Assembly: GCA_963758365.1 (NCBI GenBank)
Contig: CAVWVB010000001.1
Span: 2,108,001 to 2,172,000, forward strand
From: Dokdonella_A sp963758365
GTDB lineage: Bacteria > Pseudomonadota > Gammaproteobacteria > Xanthomonadales > Rhodanobacteraceae
Reading direction: 5' to 3'
DNA: 64,000 nucleotides
Part shown: piece by piece, positions 16,825-25,802 of the stretch
Position numbering within the stretch: the first letter of the stretch is position 1
Layout of the letters: every line of letters starts with the position of its first letter
Notes under the pieces: model-generated
Databases searched by the model: none
Told to the model about the DNA's origin: nothing
The model's input: only the letters and a program-made list of their open reading frames with translations
Program-made: the position numbers and the translations under genes

Positions 16825-17514
16825 GTGCAAAAACACATCCTGATTGTCGAAGACGAGACCGCGATCCGCGACATGGTCGCGTTCGCCCTGCGCAAGGCCG
16901 GAATGGAGGCGATGCATGCGGCCGATGCGCGCACTGCACAGAGCGCGATCGGCGAGCGCGTACCGGACCTGATCCTGCTCGACTGGATGCTGCCGGGCAT
17001 GAGCGGCATCGACTTTGCGAGGCGCTTGCGCAGGGACGAATTGACCCGCGAAGTACCGATCATCATGTTGACCGCCCGCGGCGAGGAGACCGACCGCGTC
17101 GGTGGTCTGGATGCCGGCGTCGATGACTACGTGGTGAAGCCGTTTTCCACGCGCGAACTGCTCGCCCGCATCCGCGCGGTGATGCGCCGCACGCACGGCG
17201 AGGACGCCGACGGCGTGGTCGACCTCGGTGGCTTGCGCATCGACGGCGCCGCACACCGCGTGTTCTGTGGCGACCAGCCCGTGCATATCGGCCCGACCGA
17301 GTACCGTCTGCTGCATTTCTTCATGACTCACGCCGAACGGGTCTATTCACGCAGCCAGTTGCTGGATCATGTCTGGGGCGGCGGCGTCTACGTGGAGGAA
17401 CGCACCGTCGACGTACATATCCGGCGCCTGCGCAAGACGCTGGAACCGTTCGGTCGCGATGCACTGGTACAGACCGTGCGCGGTGCCGGATACCGTTTTT
17501 CGACGAGCGTATGA
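16825..17514 (+). CDS. phoB: Phosphate regulon response regulator PhoB
   Basis: OmpR-type regulator that activates phosphate-starvation genes. From GTG at 16825 it has 229 residues and the phospho-acceptor at Asp53 (LILLDWMLPGMSG), exactly the E. coli PhoB length and numbering. Acidic residues EDE near 10, Thr/Ser in MLTARG and Lys in VVKPF complete the receiver site. The C-terminal winged helix ends YVEERTVDVHIRRLRKTLEP...RGAGYRFS. GGGTGG precedes the GTG. An ATG four codons earlier has no spaced ribosome site. It heads the block phoB-phoR-pstS-like-ppk-ppx. Confidence 0.95.
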   Translation: MQKHILIVEDETAIRDMVAFALRKAGMEAMHAADARTAQSAIGERVPDLILLDWMLPGMSGIDFARRLRRDELTREVPIIMLTARGEETDRVGGLDAGVDDYVVKPFSTRELLARIRAVMRRTHGEDADGVVDLGGLRIDGAAHRVFCGDQPVHIGPTEYRLLHFFMTHAERVYSRSQLLDHVWGGGVYVEERTVDVHIRRLRKTLEPFGRDALVQTVRGAGYRFSTSV

Positions 17515-17591
17515 GCAAGAGGGCCGCGCTCGATGACCGTCCGGCCTGACCCAGGAGCGACCCGGACGTCGCGTACGACGTGGAGGCGGTC

Positions 17592-18905
17592 GTGCTGCCG
17601 CGCCTAGATCGTGCCCTGCGCCGCAGCGCATGGCGATTCGCGGGGTTGTTCGCGGCCGCGCTCGCTGCCGGCCTCTGGCTGCACGCGCTTGCCGAGTCCC
17701 TGCTCGTGGCCGTCGGGATTGCGCTCGCAATCGGCGCATATCGCCTCAATCGTTTTGCCCTCCTGCTCGGCGGCAGACGGCGCATGCCGGCCGCCGAAAA
17801 CCGCGACATCTGGGGCGAATTGCAGAATCTGGTGCGGCAGCGCCAGCGCGTCTCCACCGAAGACCGGCGACGCCTGGTCGCACTGCTGCGCGCATTTCGC
17901 GATGCGGCGGCGGCCCTGCCCGATGCGGTCATCGCCCTCGATCGCGAACAGCGCATCGAGTGGTTCAACAAGGCGACTGGAAGGATGCTCGGACTCAGGT
18001 ACCCGCAGGATCTGGGTGCCCATCTGACCAATCTGGTACGCGCGCCGCGGTTTTCCGAATGGCTCGCCGAGGACGACGCGGAACCGTTGCTCGACTTTCC
18101 TTCGCCTCTCGATGCGAGTCTGCGCCTCGGCCTGCGTCAGATCCGTTATGCCGGCGATCGTTCATTGCTCGTCGTGCGGGACATGAGCCAGCTGATGCGT
18201 CTGGAACAAGTCAGGCGCGACTTCGTCGCCAATGTATCGCACGAGCTGCGCACACCGCTGACCGTCGTGCATGGCTATCTGGACATGATCGAACCCGAGC
18301 AGATTCCCGAATACGAACCGATCCTGCACGAGCTGCGTAGCCAGTCCAGACGCATGACCCGGATCGTCGAGGATCTGCTGACCCTGTCACGGCTCGAAGC
18401 GCGCAGTGAACTTCCGCAGGAGCGCATCGGCATGCGCCCGTTGCTCGACGCCCTGCGGCGCGAGGCCGATGCACTGAGTCAGGGAAGACACGTCGTCGCG
18501 ATCGAGTTCGAGGGGGAGCATGACCTGCTCGGTTCGACCAAGGAGCTGCACAGCGCGTTCTCCAATCTGGTCAGCAACGCGGTGCGCTATACGCCAGACG
18601 GCGGCCGTATCACGTTGCGCTGGCAAAGCGACGCCACCGGCGGGCGGATGGCTGTTGTCGATACCGGCCCCGGCATTCCGGCGCAGCACCTGCCGCGCCT
18701 GACCGAACGTTTCTATCGCGTCTCGACGAGCCGCTCGCGCGAGACCGGCGGCACCGGACTCGGCCTGTCGATCGTCAAGCACGTATTGCAGCTGCATCAG
18801 GCACATCTGCAGATCAGCAGCGAACCGGGCAACGGCAGCACGTTCGCGTGCATGTTCGGCACCGAGCGTCTGCTCGAGCCGGTTGCCCTGACGGAGGCGC
18901 CGTGA
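17592..18905 (+). CDS. phoR: Phosphate regulon sensor histidine kinase PhoR
   Basis: Membrane histidine kinase partner of PhoB, 437 residues from GTG 17592. That GTG is chosen because GGAGG lies five bases upstream and would be inside the gene if the GTG at 17580 were used. Two hydrophobic segments lie in the first 60 residues, then a PAS region (DAAAALPDAVIALDREQRIEWFNKAT), the dimerisation box VSHELRTPLTVVHGYLDM with His217, and the ATPase boxes NLVSNAVRYTPDGG, VVDTGPGIP and GGTGLGLSIVKHVL. Cytoplasmic PAS and very short periplasmic exposure match E. coli PhoR, which senses phosphate through Pst/PhoU. Confidence 0.94.
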   Translation: MLPRLDRALRRSAWRFAGLFAAALAAGLWLHALAESLLVAVGIALAIGAYRLNRFALLLGGRRRMPAAENRDIWGELQNLVRQRQRVSTEDRRRLVALLRAFRDAAAALPDAVIALDREQRIEWFNKATGRMLGLRYPQDLGAHLTNLVRAPRFSEWLAEDDAEPLLDFPSPLDASLRLGLRQIRYAGDRSLLVVRDMSQLMRLEQVRRDFVANVSHELRTPLTVVHGYLDMIEPEQIPEYEPILHELRSQSRRMTRIVEDLLTLSRLEARSELPQERIGMRPLLDALRREADALSQGRHVVAIEFEGEHDLLGSTKELHSAFSNLVSNAVRYTPDGGRITLRWQSDATGGRMAVVDTGPGIPAQHLPRLTERFYRVSTSRSRETGGTGLGLSIVKHVLQLHQAHLQISSEPGNGSTFACMFGTERLLEPVALTEAP

Positions 18906-19852
18906 GGTGGAAGTTTCCCGCCGCGATCGTCATCGCCTGCATCGCATCCGCTGCGATCGCAAGGGCCACCGACGATCCCCTGTCGGGGAGCCTGACCAGT
19001 GTCGGCTCGGACACGGCCAGTGCGTTGTTGACGCGCTGGGCGACCACGTTTCACGGCCTGCATCCCGGCGTGCGCATGCAGGTGCAGGGCGCGGGCTCGG
19101 CCACCGCGCCGATCGCGCTGATCGAGGGAGCAGCCGACATCGGCTCGATGAGCCGTCCGATGAGCGCTGCCGAACTGGGCAATTTTTCCAGGCGCTACGG
19201 CTATGCGCCGACACGCATCGTCGTTGCCCGCGATGCGATCGTCGTGTTCGTGCATCCGGACAATCCGCTGCAGCAGGTCACTCTCGCCCAGCTCGATGCG
19301 ATCTTCTCGACGACCCGCCGCTGCGGCGCTGACCGCGCGATTGTCCGTTGGCGCGATCTCGAGCGCACGGATGCGCGATTCGGAACGCTCGCGATCCTCG
19401 CGACCGGTCGTGACGGCAGTTCGGGTACCCGTGAAATGTTCCGCGAGCTCGCCCTGTGCGGCGGCCGATACCGCCCCGACGTCATTGCCTGGCCCGGCAA
19501 CGGCGCCGTGGTCGAAACCATAGCGACCAATCGCGAAGCCATCGGCTACGCCGGGCTGGGCTACGTCAATGGGCGGGTCAAGCCGCTGGGCATCGCCAGG
19601 GAGGCGGCAGCAGCCGGCGTCATGCCAACATCTGCGACTCTCGCCGATGGGCGCTATCCTCTGTCACGCGCGCTCTATGTCTACGTGAATCGGCCGCCGC
19701 ATCACGCCATCGCCGTTCTTGCCGACGCATTCCTCGCCTTCGCGCTGTCCGAGGCGGGACAGGAACTGGCACGGCTGGAAGGATTCCAGCCGCTTGCCGA
19801 GGATGAGCGGCGCAGCCAGCGCGAGCTGCTCGAACAACCGCACAGCCACTGA
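18902..19852 (+). CDS. PstS-like periplasmic phosphate-binding protein
   Basis: A 316-residue protein starting at a GTG that overlaps the phoR stop (GTGA), with GGAGG upstream. It has a signal peptide (FPAAIVIACIASAAIARA) and a PBP-like fold: SLTSVGSDTASALLTRWATTF, AGSATAPIALIEGAADIGSMSRPM and GRDGSSGTREMFRE. These correspond to the PstS ligand loops (the Thr/Ser-rich start and the SGT segment). No pstC, pstA or pstB is adjacent, so it may feed a distant transporter or serve as a sensor or scavenger tied to PhoR. Translational coupling with phoR suggests the latter deserves a test. Confidence 0.85.
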   Translation: MRWKFPAAIVIACIASAAIARATDDPLSGSLTSVGSDTASALLTRWATTFHGLHPGVRMQVQGAGSATAPIALIEGAADIGSMSRPMSAAELGNFSRRYGYAPTRIVVARDAIVVFVHPDNPLQQVTLAQLDAIFSTTRRCGADRAIVRWRDLERTDARFGTLAILATGRDGSSGTREMFRELALCGGRYRPDVIAWPGNGAVVETIATNREAIGYAGLGYVNGRVKPLGIAREAAAAGVMPTSATLADGRYPLSRALYVYVNRPPHHAIAVLADAFLAFALSEAGQELARLEGFQPLAEDERRSQRELLEQPHSH

Positions 19853-19864
19853 ACGGATTCACGC

Positions 19865-21943
19865 ATGAATCGCGAAGTCAATCGGAATCTCAAGGATTCG
19901 GGCCTGTACATCAACCGTGAACTCGCCCAGATCGAGTTCAACTTCCGCGTGCTGGCCCAGGCGCAGGATGCGAGCGTGCCGCTGCTCGAGCGCATGCGCT
20001 ACCTGTGTATCTCGTGCACGAATCTGGATGAGTTCTTCGAGGTTCGCGTCGCCGTGCTGCGCGAACAGTCGAATCTGAGCGAGCTGCGACCAGGGCCCGA
20101 CGCGATGCCGCCCAGCGAGGTTCTCGCGCAAATCCGCGAGCGTGCGCTGGCCCTGGTCAAGGCCCAGTACGACTTCTGGAACGCGACACTGCTGCCCGAG
20201 CTCGAACGCGACGGTATCCGCTTCTCGAGGCGCGACCGCTGGACGGTCAAGCAGCGGCGCTGGCTGCAGGGCTACTTCCGCAACGAAATCCTGCCCGTGC
20301 TGTCGCCGCTCGGACTCGACCCCGCCCATCCGTTCCCGCGCATCCTCAACAAGAGCCTGAACCTTGCCGTCGTGCTGCAGGGTCGCGACGCGTTCGGACG
20401 TGAGGGACACATGGCCCTGGTGCGCGCACCCCGTTCCCTGCCGCGCATCATCCGCATGCCGGCCGAAGTTGCCGGATCCACCTACGATTTCGTATTCCTG
20501 TCCAGCGTACTGCACGAGTTCATGGACGAGCTGTTCCCGGGCATGCAGGTCAAGGGGTCGTATCAGTTCCGCGTGACGCGCAACAGCGAGTTGTTCGTCG
20601 ACGAGGACGAGGTCGAGAACATCGCCCTGGCCCTGCGCGACGAACTCAAGGGCCGCGGTTACGCGCGCTCCGTGCGCCTGGAAGTCGCCGACAACTGCCC
20701 GAAGCCGATCGCCGACAAGCTGATGCTCAACTTCGAGTTGACCGAGCCCGAGGTCTACCGCTGCGAAGGACCGGTCAATGTGAGCCGCGCCAATGCGATC
20801 TACGACCAGGTCGATCGACCCGACCTGAAATTTCCTGCATTCGTGCCACGCGTGCTGGCGGCTGTCGCGGAGGAAATCAGCTTGTTCGACGCGATACGCG
20901 AACGCGACATCCTCCTGCATCATCCGTTCGAGTCGTTTAGTGCGGTGATCGAACTCGTGCGTGAAGCAAGCGCGGATCCGGACGTGCTCGCGATCAAACA
21001 GACCCTGTACCGTGTAGGCAACGACTCTCCGCTGGTCGATCACCTGATCGAGGCGGCACGCCAGGGCAAGGATGTGACCGTCGTCGTCGAGCTGCGCGCG
21101 CGCTTCGACGAGGAGGCAAACCTGCGTCTGGCCAATCGCCTGCAGGAAGCCGGCGTGCAGGTCGTCTATGGCGTGGTCGGCTTCAAGACCCACGCCAAGA
21201 TGCTGCTGATCGTGCGCCGCGAACACGGCGTGCTGCGTCGCTACGCGCACCTGTCAACCGGCAACTACCATCAAGTCACCTCGCGCATCTATACCGATTT
21301 CGGGTTGATGACTGCGAACCCGGAGATCGGCGAAGACGCGCACCTGCTGTTCCTGCAGTTGTCCGGACTCGGGCCGATCATCAAGCTCAAGTGTCTGCTG
21401 CATTCTCCGTTTACCCTGCACCGGGGCCTGATGGAGAAGATCGAGCGCGAGATTGCGCATGCACGGGCCGGCAAGCCGGCCCGCATCATCGCCAAGATGA
21501 ACGCTCTCAACGAGGAAAATGTCGTCGAAGTGCTGTATCGCGCGTCGCAGGCGGGCGTCAGCATCGACTTGATCGTGCGCGCCGCCTGCGCGCTGAAACC
21601 GGGCATCCCCGGCGTCTCGGAGAACATCCGCGTGCGCTCGATCGTCGGTCGTTTCCTCGAGCACAGCCGTGTCTACTGGTTCCAGAACGACGATGCACCC
21701 GAAATCTACTGTTCCAGCGCGGACTGGATGGAACGCAACCTGTTGCGTCGCATCGAGACCTGTTTCCCGATTCGCGATCCCGCCCTGGTCCGCCGTGTCT
21801 ACGACGAATCGCTGGCCAATTATCTCGCCGACAACACCCAGGCCTGGCAGCTCAATTCCGACGGTACCTACGTACGCCTGACACCCGGAGAGGCGTTGCC
21901 GCATTGCGCCCAACAGACGCTTCTGGACAAGTTGACCCGATGA
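19865..21943 (+). CDS. ppk1: Polyphosphate kinase 1
   Basis: Makes polyphosphate from ATP. The product is 692 residues, the usual length. The conserved pair His443 (THAKMLLIVRREHG) and His462 (YAHLSTGNYH) are 19 residues apart, as His435 and His454 in E. coli; His443 is the autophosphorylated one. The N-terminus YINRELAQIEFNFRVLAQAQD and LDEFFEVRVA are family hallmarks. It starts 12 bases after the PstS-like gene and is followed by ppx, so synthesis and breakdown enzymes sit beside the phosphate regulators. Confidence 0.97.
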   Translation: MNREVNRNLKDSGLYINRELAQIEFNFRVLAQAQDASVPLLERMRYLCISCTNLDEFFEVRVAVLREQSNLSELRPGPDAMPPSEVLAQIRERALALVKAQYDFWNATLLPELERDGIRFSRRDRWTVKQRRWLQGYFRNEILPVLSPLGLDPAHPFPRILNKSLNLAVVLQGRDAFGREGHMALVRAPRSLPRIIRMPAEVAGSTYDFVFLSSVLHEFMDELFPGMQVKGSYQFRVTRNSELFVDEDEVENIALALRDELKGRGYARSVRLEVADNCPKPIADKLMLNFELTEPEVYRCEGPVNVSRANAIYDQVDRPDLKFPAFVPRVLAAVAEEISLFDAIRERDILLHHPFESFSAVIELVREASADPDVLAIKQTLYRVGNDSPLVDHLIEAARQGKDVTVVVELRARFDEEANLRLANRLQEAGVQVVYGVVGFKTHAKMLLIVRREHGVLRRYAHLSTGNYHQVTSRIYTDFGLMTANPEIGEDAHLLFLQLSGLGPIIKLKCLLHSPFTLHRGLMEKIEREIAHARAGKPARIIAKMNALNEENVVEVLYRASQAGVSIDLIVRAACALKPGIPGVSENIRVRSIVGRFLEHSRVYWFQNDDAPEIYCSSADWMERNLLRRIETCFPIRDPALVRRVYDESLANYLADNTQAWQLNSDGTYVRLTPGEALPHCAQQTLLDKLTR

Positions 21944-22030
21944 TCGACGCGATGCGATCCGGCATGCGCGATTGCGCGGCGCCAGGCTGCCCGAAGGCAT
22001 GCGACAATCGCCGCTTCCTGCAGTAGCGAG

Positions 22031-23560
22031 ATGGTCGCCATGGCTGCGAACGTCCACGACGGCGACCTGATTGCAGCCGTCGACATTGGATCGAACAGCT
22101 TCCACCTCGTCGTTGCGCGCTACGAGCACGGTGGTCTGCGGCTCATCGACCGCCTGCGCGACAGCGTCCGCATGGCCATGGGATTGCGCGCGGACGGTAC
22201 GCTCGACGCGGAGCGACGCGAGCGCGCACTCACCTGCCTCGCGCGATTCGGCCAGCGCCTGCGCGCGATTCCCTCGGAGCGGGTTCACGCAGTCGCGACC
22301 AACACGGTGCGCAGGCTGGCCAGACCGCAGGCATTCCTGATGCTTGCCGAAACCGCGCTCGGCCACCCGATCGATGTCGTCAGCGGACGCGAGGAGGCGC
22401 GGCTAATCTATCTGGGTGTGGCCCATGACCTCGCCCGCTCCAGGGAGCGCCGGCTTGTCGTGGACATCGGTGGTGGCAGCACCGAGTTCATCATTGGTCA
22501 CGGTTTCGACACGCTCGAGACGGAAAGTCTGCAGGCCGGCTGCGTGGCGACCACGCTGCGTTTCTTCGGTGACGGCCGCTACACGCCAGCGCGCTGGCGC
22601 GATGCGCAGACCGAGATCGCGGTGGAACTGCAGCAGTTCGCTGCCGACTATCGTGCACGCGGCTGGGGTGAAGCAATCGGCTCATCCGGGACCGTCAAGG
22701 CCATCGGCAGCATCGTGCAGGCCAACGGCTGGTCTGACAACGGGATCAACGCCGCCTCGCTGGCGCGCCTGCGTGACGCGATTCTCGACGCCGGCAACGT
22801 GGATCGGTTGCGCCTGGCCGGACTCGCGGACGACCGCACCCAGATCATCGCGGGCGGCGTCGCGATTCTCGAAGCGATCTTCACGGCGTTCGGCGTCGAA
22901 CAGATGGGCGTGTGCGAGACCGCGATGCGCGAGGGTCTGCTCTACGACCTCGTGGGTCCGGCGATGCACGGCGATCCGCGCGCGGGCAGCATCGCCGCAC
23001 TGGCCGCCCGCTATGCGGTCGACCGGGCCCAGGCCGCGCGCGTGCGGCATGCGGCGATGGCGCTGTTCGATCAGGTCGCCGATGTCTGGCAGCTCGGCAG
23101 CGCAGAGCGCGATCTGCTCGGCTGGGCCGCGGACATCCATGAACTCGGACTCGCGATCGCGCACAGCCTGCATCACGTCCACGGCGCCTATATCGTCGCC
23201 AATTCCGATCTCGCCGGTTTTGGTCGCCAGGCGCAGCAGGCATTGGCTGCGCTCGTGCGTTCGCACCGGCGCAAGCCCGATCGGGCCGCGGTCGAGGCGT
23301 TGCCCGAGCGTCTGCGCCGCCCGGTCCGTCGCCTGACTGCGCTGTTGCGTCTGGCCGCGCTGCTCGAACGCGCTCGAACAACCGATCCGCTGCCGCCGCT
23401 GCAGCTTCTCGCCGAGGACAAGGTCCTGCGTCTGGAATTGCCGTCCGGATGGCTCGATCAGCACCCGCTGACACGTGCAGATCTCGAGCAGGAGCGCGAT
23501 TACTTCAAGCTGCTCGATCTCAAGCTGCAGGTACAGGACACACAAACGGCGGTCGCATAG
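22031..23560 (+). CDS. ppx: Exopolyphosphatase (Ppx/GppA family)
   Basis: Hydrolyses polyphosphate from the ends; the homologous GppA acts on pppGpp. The 509-residue protein has IAAVDIGSNSFHLVVARYEHG (phosphate-binding loop 1), GREEARLIYLGV, VVDIGGGSTEFIIG (loop 2) and the C-terminal HD-like region (AADIHELGLAIAHSLHHVHGAYIVANSDLAGF). Adjacency to ppk1 favours the Ppx role. ATG at 22031 or three codons later. The 87 bases between ppk1 and ppx hold no clear promoter. Confidence 0.95.
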   Translation: MVAMAANVHDGDLIAAVDIGSNSFHLVVARYEHGGLRLIDRLRDSVRMAMGLRADGTLDAERRERALTCLARFGQRLRAIPSERVHAVATNTVRRLARPQAFLMLAETALGHPIDVVSGREEARLIYLGVAHDLARSRERRLVVDIGGGSTEFIIGHGFDTLETESLQAGCVATTLRFFGDGRYTPARWRDAQTEIAVELQQFAADYRARGWGEAIGSSGTVKAIGSIVQANGWSDNGINAASLARLRDAILDAGNVDRLRLAGLADDRTQIIAGGVAILEAIFTAFGVEQMGVCETAMREGLLYDLVGPAMHGDPRAGSIAALAARYAVDRAQAARVRHAAMALFDQVADVWQLGSAERDLLGWAADIHELGLAIAHSLHHVHGAYIVANSDLAGFGRQAQQALAALVRSHRRKPDRAAVEALPERLRRPVRRLTALLRLAALLERARTTDPLPPLQLLAEDKVLRLELPSGWLDQHPLTRADLEQERDYFKLLDLKLQVQDTQTAVA

Positions 23561-23601
23561 GTCACTCCGGCAGTCGAGGCCGCCGCACCGTGGTTCCATG
23601 C

Positions 23602-23627
23602 AAAAAGGGCGGCCATGGGCCGCCCTT
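23602..23627 (-). terminator. Rho-independent terminator between ppx and the SRPBCC gene
   Basis: A 10-bp perfect stem AAGGGCGGCC/GGCCGCCCTT with a 3-base loop, with five A residues on the plus-strand 5' side. On the minus strand this becomes a hairpin followed by a T run, about 20 bases after the stop of the SRPBCC gene. It may also slow plus-strand transcripts from ppx. Confidence 0.85.
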
Positions 23628-23648
23628 GATGCGCATCGCCGATCGAAC

Positions 23649-24812
23649 CTACTGCTGCACGGGAAGATAGACGCGGAAAGTCTGCTCGCCGATCGCGACG
23701 TCGGGCGGCGAAATCATCTCGTCCCAGAAGCGGCCGTCGCCGGACTCGCTGTAGTGGTAGCCGTGGGTCTCCGCATACGCCTTCTGGTTGAGGCGCAGCA
23801 GTGGCAGCGCGGCAGGACTCCCGGTGTATTGCGTGTACAGCGCCCGGCCGTTGTAGCCCATCGCGGCACGCACGTTGCCCGAGACGACGAGCATTCCGTG
23901 CTTGTCCTTGTCTCCGGGCGCGAGCGGCGCCGGCTGCGCATTCGCGTCGTCCGTGTCATCGGTCAAAGCCGGAGGCGGAACCGCGGGTTCGATCGTGTAG
24001 GTCTGGTCGTTGAGCTTGAACGTCGTCGAGTCGACGGGTACCGCGACACTGAACGCGTAGTCCTCCTCGCCCCAGTTCATGGTGATCGTGCGCACCGGGC
24101 CATTCGCGGTCAGTCCGGCCTTGGTCATGGCCGCATGGATCTCGGTCAACGCGGTACTCGTCGCATCGGCCACATCATCGAGCGTGCGCGGCGCCTTGGT
24201 GGCGACCAGGAACAGCGGTTTGCCGGTGATCTCGACGAGCGTGATCTCCTGGTCCTTGTAGTCCGTGTTCGGGAACCCGGCCAGCATCGCCGACAGGTTG
24301 TTCAGGCTGTTCTGGATCAGCGATGCGGGATCGCCATTGATGTACAGGCCGCCGAAGCGCCAGATCAGGTTCCAGCCGTAGTCCACGTCGTAGGCGACAT
24401 CGATCTTCACGGTCTTGCCGCTGGACGAGGGAATCAGGGTCACCGTGTAGGTCTTGTTCGAGCCGAGCCAGTCGTTGTCGACCGCGATCTTGACGTTGCT
24501 GTCCTGCTCACTCGAGACGATGGTCAGACTGCCTTCGCCGACCTTCTTCGAGGCGCTGTTCCAGCTGACCTTCGCACGCGGACCCCACTCGGGACCCGAC
24601 AGGGTCATCTGCACGTTCGGATCCAGATTGCGCAGGCCCGACCACTGCGGGTAGCGCCGGAACGAATTGACGGAGTCGAAGACCTGCCGCAGCGGATTGG
24701 GGACCTCCACGACGCGCTCGATGTGACCGTGGTTGGGCAGCAGCACACCCACCGTGACCGCAACGAGCAACACGATCAGCAGCGCGACCAGCATTTCGAG
24801 AATACGAATCAT
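23649..24812 (-). CDS. Membrane-anchored SRPBCC + GyrI-like effector-binding domain protein
   Basis: A 387-residue protein. One N-terminal membrane segment (ILEMLVALLIVLLVAVTVGVLL) is followed by a polyketide-cyclase/SRPBCC domain (HIERVVEVPNPLRQVFDSVNSFRRYPQWSGL, about 30-170). A C-terminal region resembles the AraC/GyrI effector-binding fold (about 200-385: NWGEEDYAFSVAVPV, ending GEQTFRVYLPVQ). An acidic Pro/Ala linker (TDDTDDANAQPAPLAPGDKDK) lies within the second part. The ATG at 24812 is used because GGAG lies nine bases upstream; the ATG at 24821 directly abuts it. Function unknown; the fold binds hydrophobic small molecules in other proteins. Confidence 0.75.
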   Translation of the reverse strand: MIRILEMLVALLIVLLVAVTVGVLLPNHGHIERVVEVPNPLRQVFDSVNSFRRYPQWSGLRNLDPNVQMTLSGPEWGPRAKVSWNSASKKVGEGSLTIVSSEQDSNVKIAVDNDWLGSNKTYTVTLIPSSSGKTVKIDVAYDVDYGWNLIWRFGGLYINGDPASLIQNSLNNLSAMLAGFPNTDYKDQEITLVEITGKPLFLVATKAPRTLDDVADATSTALTEIHAAMTKAGLTANGPVRTITMNWGEEDYAFSVAVPVDSTTFKLNDQTYTIEPAVPPPALTDDTDDANAQPAPLAPGDKDKHGMLVVSGNVRAAMGYNGRALYTQYTGSPAALPLLRLNQKAYAETHGYHYSESGDGRFWDEMISPPDVAIGEQTFRVYLPVQQ

Positions 24813-25148
24813 CCGAGGCATCTCCAGGATTCAGCCAATGGCTGCGCACGATGCCGGTGACGGTTTCGGCCGCCCCGGTTCCCCTCGCGCGCGCCCGCGC
24901 CATCCCGCCTTCGCGGAACAAGGGGTGGATGGTACTGGACTCAGGGGCGGAAACGCTACGGCCGCACCCCGCACAGCAGGCTGCTCCGGACGCCGCCACG
25001 TCGGCGACGGCCGCAGCGGCGACCGGGCGGACGCGAGCGTCACCGCGCCCTGCGGGGCGGCAACCGCGCGCGGCAGATTGCATGAGAGTCGCCGCCGGTC
25101 ACGGCACGCAGGGGAACGGCAAGCCTGCACCGGACCGGCCGCCGGGAA
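24813..25148. other. Intergenic region, no gene recognised
   Basis: A 336-base GC-rich stretch between the LuxR-type regulator and the SRPBCC gene, both on the minus strand. I see no coding sequence, no tRNA and no convincing -10/-35 pair. It should contain the SRPBCC promoter. Confidence 0.5.
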
Positions 25149-25802
25149 TCAGACGATGCCGAGTTCGAATGCCTTGAGCACGGCCCGCGTGCGGTCGCGC
25201 ACGCCGAGCTTGGAGAGGATGTTGGAGACGTGATTCTTGACCGTGCCCTCGGCGACACCGAGGGAATTGGCGATTTCCTTGTTGCTGTACCCGCCGGCCA
25301 TCAGGCGCAGGATTTCGGTCTCGCGTTCGGTCAGCGGGTCGGGGCGATCCAGACTCGTGAACTCGTTGTGCATGCGCTCGAGCCCGGCCAGGAGGCGCTG
25401 GGTCACGACCGGCGCGACCAGCGAACCGCCGTCGGCGACGGTCTTCACCGCGTCGACGAGCTGGTCCAGCGAGACGTCCTTGAGCAGGTAGCCACGCGCA
25501 CCGGCCTTGAGGCCGGCCAGCACCAGCTGATCGTCGTCGAACGTAGTCAGGATGATCGTCGGCGGCAACTCGTTGCGCCCGGCCAGCGCATTGAGCACAT
25601 CGAGACCCGACATGCCGGGCATGCGCATGTCGAGCAGGACTACGTCCGGCTTCAGTTCGGGAATCATCCCGACCGCCTGCATGCCGTCGCCAGCCTCGGC
25701 TACCACGCGGATCGAATCGGAGAGCTCCAGCAGCGAGCGGATACCCTGGCGGACCAAGGTCTGATCGTCGACCAGGCAGACGTCGATGTGGTCCTTGCTC
25801 AT
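25149..25802 (-). CDS. NarL/LuxR-family response regulator
   Basis: A 217-residue DNA-binding response regulator. The receiver domain has VCLVDDQTLVRQG and phospho-acceptor Asp58 in VVLLDMRMPGMSG, with Lys in YLLKDV. The C-terminal LuxR helix-turn-helix is LTERETEILRLMAGGYSNKEIANSLGVAEGTVKNH. Its ATG overlaps the stop of the upstream kinase by four bases (ATGA), so they form a cognate pair. Targets are unknown; the neighbouring SRPBCC gene is a candidate by position only. Confidence 0.94.
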   Translation of the reverse strand: MSKDHIDVCLVDDQTLVRQGIRSLLELSDSIRVVAEAGDGMQAVGMIPELKPDVVLLDMRMPGMSGLDVLNALAGRNELPPTIILTTFDDDQLVLAGLKAGARGYLLKDVSLDQLVDAVKTVADGGSLVAPVVTQRLLAGLERMHNEFTSLDRPDPLTERETEILRLMAGGYSNKEIANSLGVAEGTVKNHVSNILSKLGVRDRTRAVLKAFELGIV

